Source: Orobanche coerulescens
Lineage: Eukaryota > Streptophyta > Magnoliopsida > Lamiales > Orobanchaceae
Direction of reading: 5' to 3'
DNA length: 64,000 nt
Assembly (NCBI GenBank): GCA_033398695.1
Contig: CM065805.1
Location: 167,687,787 to 167,751,786, forward strand
Shown here: positions 24,119 to 34,989 of the stretch, one piece after another
Numbering within the stretch: position 1 is the stretch's first letter
How the letters are laid out: every line of letters begins with the position of its first letter
The notes under the pieces: model-generated
The model's database searches: none
What the model was told of the DNA's origin: nothing
Seen by the model: only the letters and a program-made list of their open reading frames with translations
Made by a program: the position numbers and the translations under genes

Positions 24119-25215
24119 AGTTTTTGGCGTCGTTGCCGGGGACTAATTTATTTTTATTAGTATTGATATTATGATAAGTGTTTCTGGTCTTACTTTAGAC
24201 ATTTTTTATTATTGTGCTTTTTTCTTATTTTGTTACTTCTATTTTTGTTTTCGATCATATTGCAGGACGTGCATGCACACCCGCTCATCCAAGAAGCCTC
24301 TAGAATCCTTTATTCCAGAATTCGAAGCATTTGCTCGAAAGACAAGTGCAACCGCTAGGAAATTAGGGAGAGACTTATCTGACGAGATTGAAGGAGCGGG
24401 GGATAACATTAGAACCGAGGAGATAATAACAAATCAAAGGAATGCTGCAGCTCGCAATAATCCGCCCAACAGGGCCGCACAAGTTCAGCAATCGGCCGCT
24501 CGAACCCAATCAATTTCTTACGGATTCCTACGAGGCTCGATCGAAATTATGGGGGAATTGCATAAGTTCGTATTAACGCCCTCAATTTTGAATTAAAATC
24601 GGCCTTGATATCAGTGGTTCAGCATAATCAGTTTGGGGGATTTTCCACCGAGGATCCGCACGCCTATTTACTCCACTTTCTTCAAATTTGTGAATAAATC
24701 AAGATGAATGGGGTGTCGGATGACGATAAGATTGAAGTTATTTCTATTTTCCTTGAGAGAGAGATGGCTCGTCGTTGGCTTGGAACTCTTGCTTCGGGCA
24801 ACATAAGTACATGGGATAAGTTAAGTGAAACATTTTTATTCAAGTTCTTCCCACCGGACAAGACAATGAGATTGAAGAGTGAAGTCACGCAATTCCGATA
24901 GATGGATTAAGATACGTTGTTTGAGGCGTGGGGATGCTTCAAGAATTTGTTGAGACAATGTCTTCACCACGGTTGTTGAGAAAACAATAGATGTGTTTCT
25001 TTTACATTGTGTTGGCCGGAGAGACGAGAGATCTGGTGGATGCATCGTCCAGAGGGGCATTACTAGCAAGGAGCGCAGATGAAGCATATGGATTAATCGA
25101 AGATATGGCCATGAACAGTTATAAGAGTCCTACTGAAAGAACGAATATGAGCAAAGTGTCTGAAGTCTCCGACTCGGATCCCATTAGAACATAAACAGCA
25201 CATACGTCCCTCCTC

Positions 25216-26355
25216 TGTTGAATCAATATTTTTTATCACATGTTTTGATGATGTTTATATAGACAAAATAATCATGGATAACATACGCTATCTTTACAGT
25301 ATAACGTACGTAATGATCACTAACATATTACTAGTTGAAAAGTTTTTAAATATGCAGGATTACGTAGTCGTCAACCTCCGTTACAAATCATTCATAACGT
25401 ATGCTACATGTTATCAGTAATGTACGAAATGTTCAAAAATAAACTGTTGCGCAGATTCCAGAAGCTCGACATGTTAAACGGCCATATACATCATAACATA
25501 CGCAACAGATGATTCATAACATATGCTAAGAGTTTGAAGTTGAATTCAGAATTGGACCGTTGATGTGCCATTGCTTGCATCAGTAGGTCATCACATCTAA
25601 CGGTTATCTGAGGACTTTATAACATACGCAACCATTGAGTATAACATTTGCAAAGGATGAGCCACATGCTACTACCTGGTTCTGGAGTTGCTATTACGTA
25701 CGTTACAGATTCAAGTAACGTACGCTACGTTCCTTACGTACGTAACACCTGTTTCATAATGTACATTAAGGAGGCCTACTATTCCAATGGGAAAGAGACT
25801 TCCAAATTCTATAAATAGAAGCATTTTGAGGTGGTGAATGCAACAAGGAATCTCTGAGTATATCGAGCTATTATATCATTCTTTTATACTTTGAGAGATA
25901 ATACTTATACAAGAAGAATTGTTCTAACAATCTTCTATATACATTCTTGTATCACTTCGAGCTATTATTTTGTAAAGACAAGTATCTGTACTCGTAATAC
26001 TTTTTATATCTGTGTGAGGTTATCTTGTACCCCGAGAAACAAGAGAGATTATAGTTGTGGTTGTTCTTGAGCCCGAAAATCAAAAAATTATAAGTTCGGC
26101 ACTAATATTGAAAAGTGCTATTGTAAAGAGTTGGCACTAAAGTATATAGTACATTCAAGTTTTGAGAAAAGTCCTAGTCAATAACACTAGGTAGGGGATG
26201 CAGGTTTTGGATAACCGAACCTCTCGAATAATTTATTGTGTCTCTTTATACCCGCACTTCGTCTTTACTTCTAATATTTGCTTCCACACAAAAAGAGTTC
26301 AAAACTCTATTCCGCACTATTCGACTCTCCTTCTAGTGGCGGCACCAATCCAACA
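25216..26355 (+). mobile_element. solo LTR of a SIRE/Maximus-like Copia element
   Basis: 1140 bp, from TGTTGAATCAATATT to ACCAATCCAACA. It matches the SIRE-like LTRs at 29257 and 38407 across the palindrome block, TATA box and 3' end. No PBS or internal sequence follows. Flanking 5-mers TCCTC (25211-25215) and TCCCC (26356-26360) fit a target duplication with one change, and gag continues on both sides. It was probably produced by LTR-LTR recombination. Confidence 0.88.
25283..25817 (+). promoter_or_regulatory. SIRE-like U3 promoter: TAACGTACGTAA array and TATA box
   Basis: About fifteen AACGTACGTTA/AACATACGC variants (25283-25745) lie upstream of TATAAATA at 25810-25817. Confidence 0.6.
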
Positions 26356-26879
26356 TCCCCAGGAACCAGTTGGACATATTAACTAACGGAACAGATGCAG
26401 GGGCAACACATCTATCGAATACATTGCCACTGGATCCTTTGGAGTAAGCTCGCTACATCAACAACCGGAATGTCAAAAATTACCGAAATAATTCTTCTCC
26501 GCTGGGGTTCTATCCTTCTTTCAATCGCAATCACGATAATTTGAGTTATGGAAATCCGAATAGTGTACTGCAACCTCCAGTTGGGTTTAAAGTATCTCAT
26601 GGCGAGGTAAGTGAGGAACCAAAGCCTAGTTCCAACTTAGAGAATATTCTCGCCACATTCATGATGGAGACAAGAGGTCGGTTCGCCAAAGACGGGGAAA
26701 AGCTTGGCAGAACTAAAAATCAAATTGATACAATTGGCGAACAATGTTGGAGCTCAACTTACAAATATTGAGATGCAAATTGGTCAATTATCTAAGGTTG
26801 TGGGTAGTGAATATCAAAAGGGCCAATTTTCGAGCAACACCAAGGCGAATCCCAAAAGTGTTTGAAGATCGTGATGGCG

Positions 26880-28480
26880 ATATCAAATGAGTATTTTAGA
26901 ATAGTATAAATGGAGCATTTTTAGAGGGATGTTACGCGCTATAAAAGTGATGCTATTACCGAGATGAAGTTGTGCTGGCTACTGATGCTACGTGATGAGG
27001 CTCGAGAGTGGCAGAGCTCAGCTATCCTTGATTTCAGTCGTGAGCGAGCTCTTAGATGTATTTCGTGATGATTCGCCAGTGCTATCACCATAGTAGGATG
27101 TTGAGTTCACTATTGAGCGGATAACTAATGAGTCGCTAGCGTCCGAAGCACCACATTATATAGCTTCGCTAGCGATGCTTATGTTGAACAAGCAGTTGAA
27201 GAGCTGCTAAAACAAGAGGCAGATTCGATTAAGCAGTTTCCCACGAGCGTACCAACGATGGTTGTCGTAAGCAAAGAGGCATCATTGTGGTGCGATGTAT
27301 CAACTACCATGAAGGTCATATAAGGTTATGGCCATATGTTGTTGCCTCTTACGGCTGTAACTACATAGGTTAATCAAACTTTCTAGAGACAAGTAAGTCG
27401 GTTGTCGGAATAATCCCGAAGCCATGTTACGGTCGTTCTACATCGCCTATTACGACCGCAATAATGGCGACTAACCGAGAACTTTAGAAGTCCCGTTACG
27501 GCCGTACTAAGACCTTGCTTACGGTAGTAACAAAAGAACAAATTTAGAAATTATAATGTCAGCTTCTTCAGGTCGTTATTCATTTCCTTTAATCTATCGA
27601 ACTTCATTCAGTTTCCCTATCTTGATGATCCACATCTAAGAGGTTTATATCACGCCAGGACGCCGGATATGAGTGTTACGAGTTTATGGTTATGCCTTTT
27701 GGCCCAGCCAATACTTTGGCCCTATTTGTACCATTGATGAACCAGACCCTCATCAAGTATTCCGGCGAGTCCATGATTATTACTTATTGCTGATTTCTTG
27801 ACCTATTCAAAAAATATTCGAATAGAGTTTCAAATGATCATAGCGAAGGCTCTCCAAGGTCTACAAAAGGGCGTTCGAATAATTAGAGGTTTTGTAGACC
27901 TTGTCGATTATTATCATCAGTCTGTCGAGAGCTTCTCGGCAACCACGCAACCCCTTATGCAGCTATTTGTAAGAGACTCATTTAAATGTTTAACCACCCT
28001 AATTCCACGTACTTAAAGGAATAATCGTGTAATATCAAGAACCGTTTTATAGGGCCTGATCAAACGTAATAACCGAAAGAATCTTGTGCTAGGGAGGTCG
28101 TAGAAGTTGTGGCCATGTGATAATCCTTAAGAGAACAATCACAACATACAGGAACATCCATTCATCAGAGTGAATTGACCTCGAGATCTGAGTAAGATAA
28201 ACGTCTGTTAAGTACACAATTACGATCACATAACCATGACTAGTGGCTATAATGATCCTAACTAATTTGAGGTTTGAAGCGGACGTTCTGCCAAATCGCC
28301 ATGGTAACGATCGCCAAGAATTTTTCATTGCGACTGCAAGAGATGAGCAACTTCAAGCAATGGTGCCGCCATCATAATGGGCGCTAAGAAACGTTTGTAG
28401 CACCCGCTAGGACCATCAACTTAAAGTCGGTTCAATATGTATATAAGGCCCCCGAAAGGTACTTCTCCAGCGAAACTTAA
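26880..28480 (+). pseudogene. decayed Ty3/Gypsy chromovirus pol
   Basis: Recognisable blocks, in several frames: the RT start DVEFTIE (about 27105), the RT finger corresponding to VVSKEASLWC (about 27260), EFMVMPFGPANT (about 27680), the RNase H linker RIIRGFVDLVDYYHQSVESF (about 27875), and an integrase-proximal FEADVLPNRHGND (about 28275). The middle (27330-27545) is replaced by TTACGGCCGTAA-rich sequence like an LTR fragment. Too decayed to encode protein. Sequence from 28180 on belongs to the duplicated unit. Confidence 0.7.
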
Positions 28481-28520
28481 GACGTCCGCTGAAAGGAAAT
28501 AATTGAGTGACCCTATAAGA

Positions 28521-28910
28521 ATGGATCCTGCCAAGCATACCCGTTGCCTGGAACATATCAGCTATTTAGAGGCATTAGCACAATTTCATCAAGACGCAAG
28601 TCAGGCTGCGCAAGAAGCAGCTGCACGGGAACACGAGTGTGATGTGCAGCTAGAAGCTCAACTGACTGCAGTACGTCGCACTCTTCAAGAGAGGGAGGCC
28701 CAGTACAATCAGACAAGCGAGGCCCTCCAAGATCAGATATATCAAGAGAGAGCGATGATACGAGCCAGCGCGTAAGAGATTCTTGCTATCCTCCCAGCGA
28801 CCCCAGTTCTGATAGTGGAACAAGAGGTCGCAGAGGCTGAAGAAGATCCTGAGGAAGATCCCGACCCTGAAGAAGAAATTGAAGAAGACCCTGTCATCAT
28901 TAACCCATGA
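28521..28910 (+). pseudogene. retroelement accessory ORF: coiled coil plus acidic tail, copy A
   Basis: ATG at 28521 opens an 84-codon frame (MDPAKHTRCLEHISYLEAL...) rich in Ala, Gln and Glu with heptad-like spacing, predicted as a coiled coil by eye. A TAA at 28773-28775 interrupts it, but the same frame continues to 28910 with a very acidic tail (EEDPEEDPDPEEEIEEDP). The identical stop in copy B shows that the break predates the duplication. Similar acidic ends occur in ORFs associated with plant Gypsy elements. Function unknown; it follows the chromovirus remnant and probably belonged to it. Confidence 0.5.
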
Positions 28911-29256
28911 AGTATGCATAACATGCCATGCCATGGGTACAACAGACGACAATGTAAATATTTCTCATAAGTATGCGACTAAGAATGTATTGATGTTTCC
29001 TCACAGATATGTACTGATGTAATGTTTAGTATTTAAGAAGAGAATTATTTGTGGATGTGACCAGGGTTGTAGTCGCAAAAGAGCACGATGAGATATAATC
29101 CTAATATGTTTCAACACCTCTTTTTTATTCCAATTTTTGATGATGAAACTTATTTTGGGTGTGATATCCGAGATTTTTATGCTTGTATAATTTAGGGTTT
29201 GAACCTTTATGTGGATTCTGTTGTCGTTTTGTAGAACTTACGGGTTTGATGGTTCT
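28911..29256. other. non-coding stretch before SIRE LTR, copy A
   Basis: No ORF above background and no repeat ends. It is probably the 3' untranslated part of the decayed Gypsy element. The equivalent in copy B is 38060-38406. Confidence 0.4.
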
Positions 29257-30081
29257 TGTTGGTACAATATTTGTAATAAATCATTTTATATATTTTGATG
29301 ATGAGTTATATAAACAAAATTTATTTTACATATTTTTCTACAGTTAACGTACATAACAATTCACATATAACGTACATAACACTCACAAGTTTGGCAAGTG
29401 TTTTTATGCAGATAACGTACGTAAGGTTCGAAATTCTTCCCGTTGCTAGTCAACACGGAAAAAGTCATTAGCCGTTACACAAAGTCTTCACATCCAACGG
29501 ATCTTTAACTACAAGATAACGTACGTAATCATTGATTACATAACGTATGTAAGGAGTTTCACCAAATGTCACTGGACTGTTTTTAGGAGTTCATTACGGC
29601 CGTTACTAAAGTTCTGTAACGTATGTAATATTAATAACGTACGTAACCAAGCCTACATAACGTACGTTAAGGGTGCCACTGCTCCAACGGGAAACTCAGC
29701 TCATGAAGGCTATAAATAGCACATTTCAAGGATTTGGAATATACACAAGTGATCTGAGCTTACAAGCATACTCAAGCTATTTCAAGTAAATATTTCGAGA
29801 GATATACACATTCCATATTGTGATACGAGAAGATTTGCTCTATTATTTCCTATCTATATTCTTGTATCAAAGAGCGATATATCTTGTAACGTCAAGTTCC
29901 TACTCGCAATTGTTTTAGTGTAAGGTTGTCTTGTACCTAGAAAAACAAGAGAGTTTTAGTGAGGTTGTTCTTGAGCCCAGAAATCAAGAAATTGTAAGAG
30001 TTGGCACTAAACTAGAAAGTGCACTCTAAGTTTCTAAGAAAAGTCCTAGTCGGTAAAACTAGGTAGGGGACGTATGCTACT
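29257..30081 (+). repeat. SIRE-like 5' LTR, copy A, left part
   Basis: It begins TGTTGGTACAATATTTG and is interrupted at 30081 by the non-autonomous element. The remaining 153 bp are at 36568-36720, giving about 0.98 kb without the insert. Confidence 0.88.
29346..29718 (+). promoter_or_regulatory. SIRE-like U3 promoter, copy A
   Basis: TAACGTACGTAA-type motifs (29346-29672) lie upstream of TATAAATA at 29711-29718. The copy B equivalent is 38496-38868. Confidence 0.6.
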
Positions 30082-31655
30082 TGACACGTTCTTAGTGTAA
30101 CTATCGCAAGTGCACGATATCGTATCAAGTAGTAAAGTGGACTTTTTGAGTCCGGTAAATCGATCCCACAAGGAAGTTTGGTTATAATTTGAATTATACA
30201 CTATTAGTCTATTTTTATAGATACTAAGATAAGTGAAACACACAGTTAAAAAGTTTGGTTTAATAATTACAAAGAAAATACAATATTAGTTTTAATATTA
30301 TAAGGAAATAACATGATAGCAATAATAATAGATTGATTAATGATAAAATGAAATAGTTGGGATTACAAACTTAGTTCGTCATTAGTTATAGAAGATGTAT
30401 AGGAGATCATAAGATGAATTTACTTATTATGTTGTGTAGATTTGATTTTCCTTAAAAAGACGGTTTCTCTTTCGAACTATAAAACGCCCCTTACATATTG
30501 AATCAATCCACTATATTTCTATGTTGATTGGCATCAATACATAGCATTAGGATTTATGAAAATAACTCAAAGAATCATCTAAGGTCTAGAGGTATATTTC
30601 TATCCCCTAGAACAACTTAGAGTGAAGATCATTTGATTTAATCAAACATATTTTCTTTCGAAACATATGAAGACCATAAATATCGTCATTTATTGGTCAA
30701 ATAAATAAAGATTGTTAAAACAATGAAAATTACACACAATAATAAGTAATTCACAATAGATCTTTTATACAAACATAAATAACATGACTAACCTTGTTTA
30801 TAATCCCAACTAAAGGTAACTTAGCCCATGAAGGGTTTATTATGCATAATACAAGCTTTGGTGGTCATTATTAGTTGAATCAAGAGAAAGAATTGATCTC
30901 CACTCCCTTAGTAGATAAAGGAGAAAGAAGCAATAAACTCTCTCGAACAACATATGCTATACCACACTTACACAAATCACTCAAGAACACAAGTGTGTTT
31001 TTCACACAAAAAGAAAAGTTTACAAAAAGTGAAAAATTATAAGATGAATGATGAATGATGAAGGATCTAAGGGGTCTATTTATACACCTAAAGTCATCTA
31101 ATAGCTCCAAAACTCCAGCATTATTACAATAGATCGGATCAATGCCACCATCCCCTCAATAATACACAAAGTATAAAAAATTAGACAAATCATAACAATC
31201 ACAAGAGTTACTAGTAACATTAAGGAGTTACGGTAACTTGGATGACTTACGGCCGTAACATTCTGTAGTTACGGCCGTAACTAACCGTCAATTTGTTCAT
31301 TGGTTGCTTTGAGAGTTACGTTTTCAGCCCAAAATTTCTCGGACTTTGCGTTTTTGCCCCAAATCTTCTTCGGGTGATAACTTTTGATATATAACTCGAT
31401 TTTGAATCTGGAAAGACCGCCGAATTCGTCTCGGAAATCCCTACAACATGAATATATCAAAATTCAACAAAATAGAATATTTAATAAACATGTTATTTCT
31501 TGAGTAAATCAGTAATTTAATCCGATCATCATCCGATAAAAATAAAATTATTAAAAACTAATTAATTAAAAGCAAAAAATGAGTAGACTAGCTCAATTAT
31601 GGGTGAATTTTATCGATACAAACCATGGATAAGTGTACAAAACTGACACTTATCA
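30082..31655 (-). repeat. NABP-LOG element LTR (3' LTR), copy A
   Basis: 1574 bp, paired with 34990-36567. U3 features are a minus-strand TATAAATA at 31077-31084 and AGTTACGGCCGTAACT-type palindromes at 31210-31280, several of them partly deleted relative to the other copies. Confidence 0.93.
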
Positions 31656-33247
31656 CACCCCCAAACTTGAATTCTTGCTAGTCCCGAGCAAGACTCTTTA
31701 TTATTCATGCTCCAAAAATAAAAATAAGAAAAATTAATACACACATAAATTAAAATAATTATATATAAAGATAAAAGGAGATCAAAATGCCATTAATACA
31801 CAACAACCAGCTTTATACAGCAGATAGAAATGAATCAAGATTCAAAATAAATCTACTAATGATTTTGAAGTTAAAACACGGTTTTTATTTTGTAATTCCA
31901 AATTCAAGGTTTCCCCCCCAAAAGGTTGATTATTTCTTTCCCACTCGTGATATACACGAATCCCTTTAATGGTTGCTCTCGATCACTCGTTTATTTTTCG
32001 ACTCAATATGAAGAAGAATTTCATTGGCGTCATCAAATATTGTGATTTTTCACGAAATTGAGTATATTGAAATTCAGCCGCTAATTAATTCAAATCTGCT
32101 CATAAACTACATCCCTTAGTGATAGATTTCACACCGTTATTTGCTAACGTGTAGCTCTTTTCACTAACACAATTTCTATCTCATTTTTTTTAAAAAAAAG
32201 TGATAGCTTTCACACCGTTATTTGCTAACGTGTAGCTCTTTTCACCAATTTTTCTGAGACGGTAGCTACGCACCAACAATGGTTAGTCCTTTATTTTTCG
32301 CAAAATTTAAGACCCCCAAAATTAGGCAGCTGTTGCTGCTCAACACTTCTCCTTTTCGTCATTTTTTTTAGGTGATAGCTTTCACACCGTTATTTGCTAA
32401 CGTGTAGCTCTTTTCACCAATGACTCCTTTTTTTAGGGAATAGAATTTTTGCAGAAAATCATTTCTTAGTTTAAGCATGAAAAATCAAAAACTCCACAAA
32501 TTAAGTAAATTTCAGTTCTATTTTTCATCAACCGATTGATTCTTCTTTTCTCAAGGTAACAAATGACTCGATTTTATATGATAATTACAAGGCTTGGAAA
32601 GAGAGATTAAGGCTCAAAAATTTTTGGAATATACAATTTTTTTTACCGGTTAAAACGATTTTAGAAGCTTGTATATAGCTAATTTATTGGTGTTATGGCC
32701 AGATCTAGAAATCTCATAAATCAAAATACAATATATATATATATATATATAAATTAAGGCAAATAACTAAATCAATCAAAACACACCAAAATTCCAACAC
32801 ACCAAAATAATTAAACAAACCACCCACAAACTTGAAAATAAAACTGTCCTCAGTTTAAAAATAAAAAATAAAAAAATAAAATAAAAAGCAATGCAGAAAA
32901 GCAAAATACTTCCTGTTAAGAAAGTTGATGTTTGAGCTAACGCCTTTTAGAATCTGCAAGAGAATAAATATACGAGGCACACAACAAAAGAAAATAAAAT
33001 ATACTCGTAAGTATAACACAATTTTTAAGATGCGCATCAAGAAAGTCTGAAGAGTCGCCTTACGCTGCCATCAATGCTTTTATAAAAAACACACAATAAA
33101 AATTAGAGTAAAAAAAAAAATAACAATACATAAGTCGCGAATAGATGCGCGTCAAGAGATCAAGAACAAACTCCTTAAGCTGCCACCATTTAGCACGATT
33201 ATTACACACGACAGAAAGTAAAAATACAAGAGGTCCGATATGGGTTA
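31656..33247 (-). other. 3' non-coding part of the NABP-LOG element, copy A
   Basis: No credible gene. It contains three ~48-bp copies of a repeat built on CACACCGTTATTTGCTAACG (about 32118-32166, 32200-32248, 32371-32420), a (TA)n run near 32730, and two imperfect ~45-bp repeats with GATGCGC(A/G)TCAAGA downstream of LOG (33030-33075 and 33140-33190). Short ORFs at 32855-33251 lack any domain. Confidence 0.75.
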
Positions 33248-33891
33248 TCAAAGGGAGAGGAATGAATCCACTTTTCGTTTTCTCACCGTAAAATCTTCCA
33301 TCCAGACAATTTTAGCTAGAGCTGGATCTGGTTGAGGAACAAATTCATTGAGTTTTTTGATTAGTTCTTCTGGTTGCAACGACTATGATTCGTTTAGCAC
33401 GCTCCGAAATAAAACCCTTTTCAAAGCAGAGTAGTCGATGAAAGACAAGAAACCATCAAAGAAACCATTGACATTAAGCGAGACTATTGGTTTTTATGAA
33501 CATTTAGTGGCTCTGGTAACCACATGAAAAAGTTCCTCAAGGGTGCCAAAACCACCGGAAGGGTGATAAAGGCGCCGAATTATTTATCATGTGAGTTATG
33601 CGATCTTGCATATTTACAGATCTAAACTCATCTCCAATAGTTGACCCGGTGATTTTACTTTCGGCCGGAGGTTTTGGGATTATTCCCAACACTCTTACTC
33701 CTTCCATATAGGCGAAGCCACTCGTCCCATTAGTCCTAGACTTCCTCCTCCGTAAACTACATGAATGCATTTTTCTCCTAAGGTACGGCCCAAGTTGTGG
33801 GATGCTTGATAAAGCATGCCTCTTTTCCATAACTAGCTCCACCAAAAATGCAGACTGTGCTAAATTTTTTTGTTGAAGATGATGACTCCAT
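33248..33891 (-). pseudogene. LOG: LOG-family cytokinin riboside 5'-monophosphate phosphoribohydrolase, broken, copy A
   Basis: LOG enzymes release active cytokinin bases from their riboside monophosphates. The ATG at 33891 opens MESSSSTKKFSTVCIFGGAS, followed in other frames by YMEGVRVLGIIPKP and a damaged PGGFGTLEE region. The C-terminus VWMEDFTVRKRKVDSF ends at a stop at 33248-33250. The total span of about 214 codons is normal for plant LOG proteins, and no introns are present although plant LOG genes usually have several. At least four frameshifts exist relative to copy B, so no functional protein is predicted from this copy as sequenced. Confidence 0.88.
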
Positions 33892-33970
33892 TTTTGAAAA
33901 GAAATAATTTAGAGAGAAACAGAGAAAAGTGCAAGTTTGAGGGATGAATGAAAGAAACAAGCACAACGTT

Positions 33971-33978
33971 TATTTATA
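33971..33978 (-). promoter_or_regulatory. TATA box upstream of LOG, copy A
   Basis: TATAAATA on the minus strand, 80 bp before the LOG ATG, followed by a CT-rich leader (TTTCTCTGTTTCTCTCT). This is typical spacing for a plant core promoter. Copy B has the same at 43140-43147. Confidence 0.5.
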
Positions 33979-34124
33979 GAAGAAAAAGAAGGTAAAAATT
34001 GTTTAACAAGTTTGTGATTGCGTTGATTGCGCTTCAATAACTCAATAGAATAATGAAAGCATTTATCGCGTAGCACATTTTTTTTATTCAGAAAATCTCA
34101 CCACACGACAAAAATAAAAGATAC

Positions 34125-34748
34125 TTACGCGTATGTACAGTAGTTGTGATTGTGGCTCACATCTTCCTCTGATTTTACGTTCAGAAACGGCCTAAACGCC
34201 TTATATGAGTCGGGGAGAAGCTTCCCATCCAATTTTCTTACAAATTGGCAAACAGGGTCTTTTAACGTCAGATTCCCAAGACGTTGTTCATATTCTGGTT
34301 TGAATTTATTCCACAAACATCGAATTCCGTAATGTACGAGTCCACTAGGATGCGTGCCAAGAGAAATTTCGATATCATCTAAATTCTCTTTATTCAGACC
34401 ATCCTTAATGAATTGAATTTTATCTTCTCTGTTTGTAGATGGAATTCCTAAAGATCGACATTTTAAATTACAGTTCCATCTAGCACATTTATAGCAAACG
34501 GCTATCATTTTTGCTCGTCGTTTCTTGACATATGAACTTTTTCCTAGCCCTGGTAAAAATCTAGTCGGTGTTTCTGTGAATTCACATTCTATTCTTACTT
34601 TGGCTTCAATAATTAATCTTATGTCAAAATGTATGCTTTTATTCATAAGCAACCTCATCCTTTCTAGCCTTGTCTTGTAAATTTTTAAAATTGCATTTTT
34701 GCTCAGAAAGGGAAATCTTTTTTCGATTTTATACAAAGTTTCATCCAT
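34125..34748 (-). CDS. 207-aa Cys-rich basic protein resembling carlavirus nucleic-acid-binding protein, copy A
   Basis: An uninterrupted ATG-to-stop frame, the first gene after the PBS in element sense. The N-terminal ~65 residues are basic and helical-looking. Residues 69-80 (GKSSYVKKRRAK) form a basic patch directly before a CxxC-x4-C-x3-C cluster (C85, C88, C93, C97), followed by a GIP motif and FIKDG near 113-117. That order is the signature of the Cys-rich nucleic-acid-binding proteins (Viral_NABP family) of carlaviruses, known as RNA-silencing or host-transcription modulators. The C-terminal ~90 residues have no counterpart I recognise. The viral assignment is inference from motif order. 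Confidence 0.6.
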   Translation of the reverse strand: MDETLYKIEKRFPFLSKNAILKIYKTRLERMRLLMNKSIHFDIRLIIEAKVRIECEFTETPTRFLPGLGKSSYVKKRRAKMIAVCYKCARWNCNLKCRSLGIPSTNREDKIQFIKDGLNKENLDDIEISLGTHPSGLVHYGIRCLWNKFKPEYEQRLGNLTLKDPVCQFVRKLDGKLLPDSYKAFRPFLNVKSEEDVSHNHNYCTYA

Positions 34749-34989
34749 GATAAAAATAAAATAAAAAGACAGTGAAAATAATTGAAGAAAATATCTACAA
34801 ATATCAGTTGTTGTGGGAAACTGTAAAATCCGACTTTAATAGTCACGGAGTACCGTTATCCGCCACTTGACCGGACAAACACAATTGAGTACTAAGTTAC
34901 AATGTCGAGAAATTTGTACCTATAAAAATAGTTTACAATGTAAGATTTCAAATATAACTTATACTTCCCCGACAACGGCGCCAAAAACT

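Larger units (their letters stand above)
24119..26870 (+). pseudogene. Athila/Tat-like gag, second copy, split by a solo LTR
   Basis: The likely start is MHTRSSKKPLESFIPEFEAF at 24274. The retrotransposon gag core follows (WLGTLASGNISTWDKL, about 24777; FKFFPPDKTMRLKSE, about 24838). Sequence is interrupted at 25215 and resumes at 26356, ending with the gag C-terminal motif NPNSVLQPPVGFKVSHG (about 26556), which parallels NPNNALQPPPGFNVKNG of the intact gag at 58165-59517. Stops and frameshifts make it a pseudogene. No protease or pol follows. Confidence 0.8.

Noticed and set aside
32855..33251. ORFs of about 60 codons downstream of LOG (minus strand)
   Set aside because: AT-rich, low-complexity Phe/Tyr/Leu translations; no start context, no domain, and the pair simply spans non-coding sequence.
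34150..34332. Plus-strand ORF opposite the 207-aa gene
   Set aside because: Shadow of the minus-strand coding frame.
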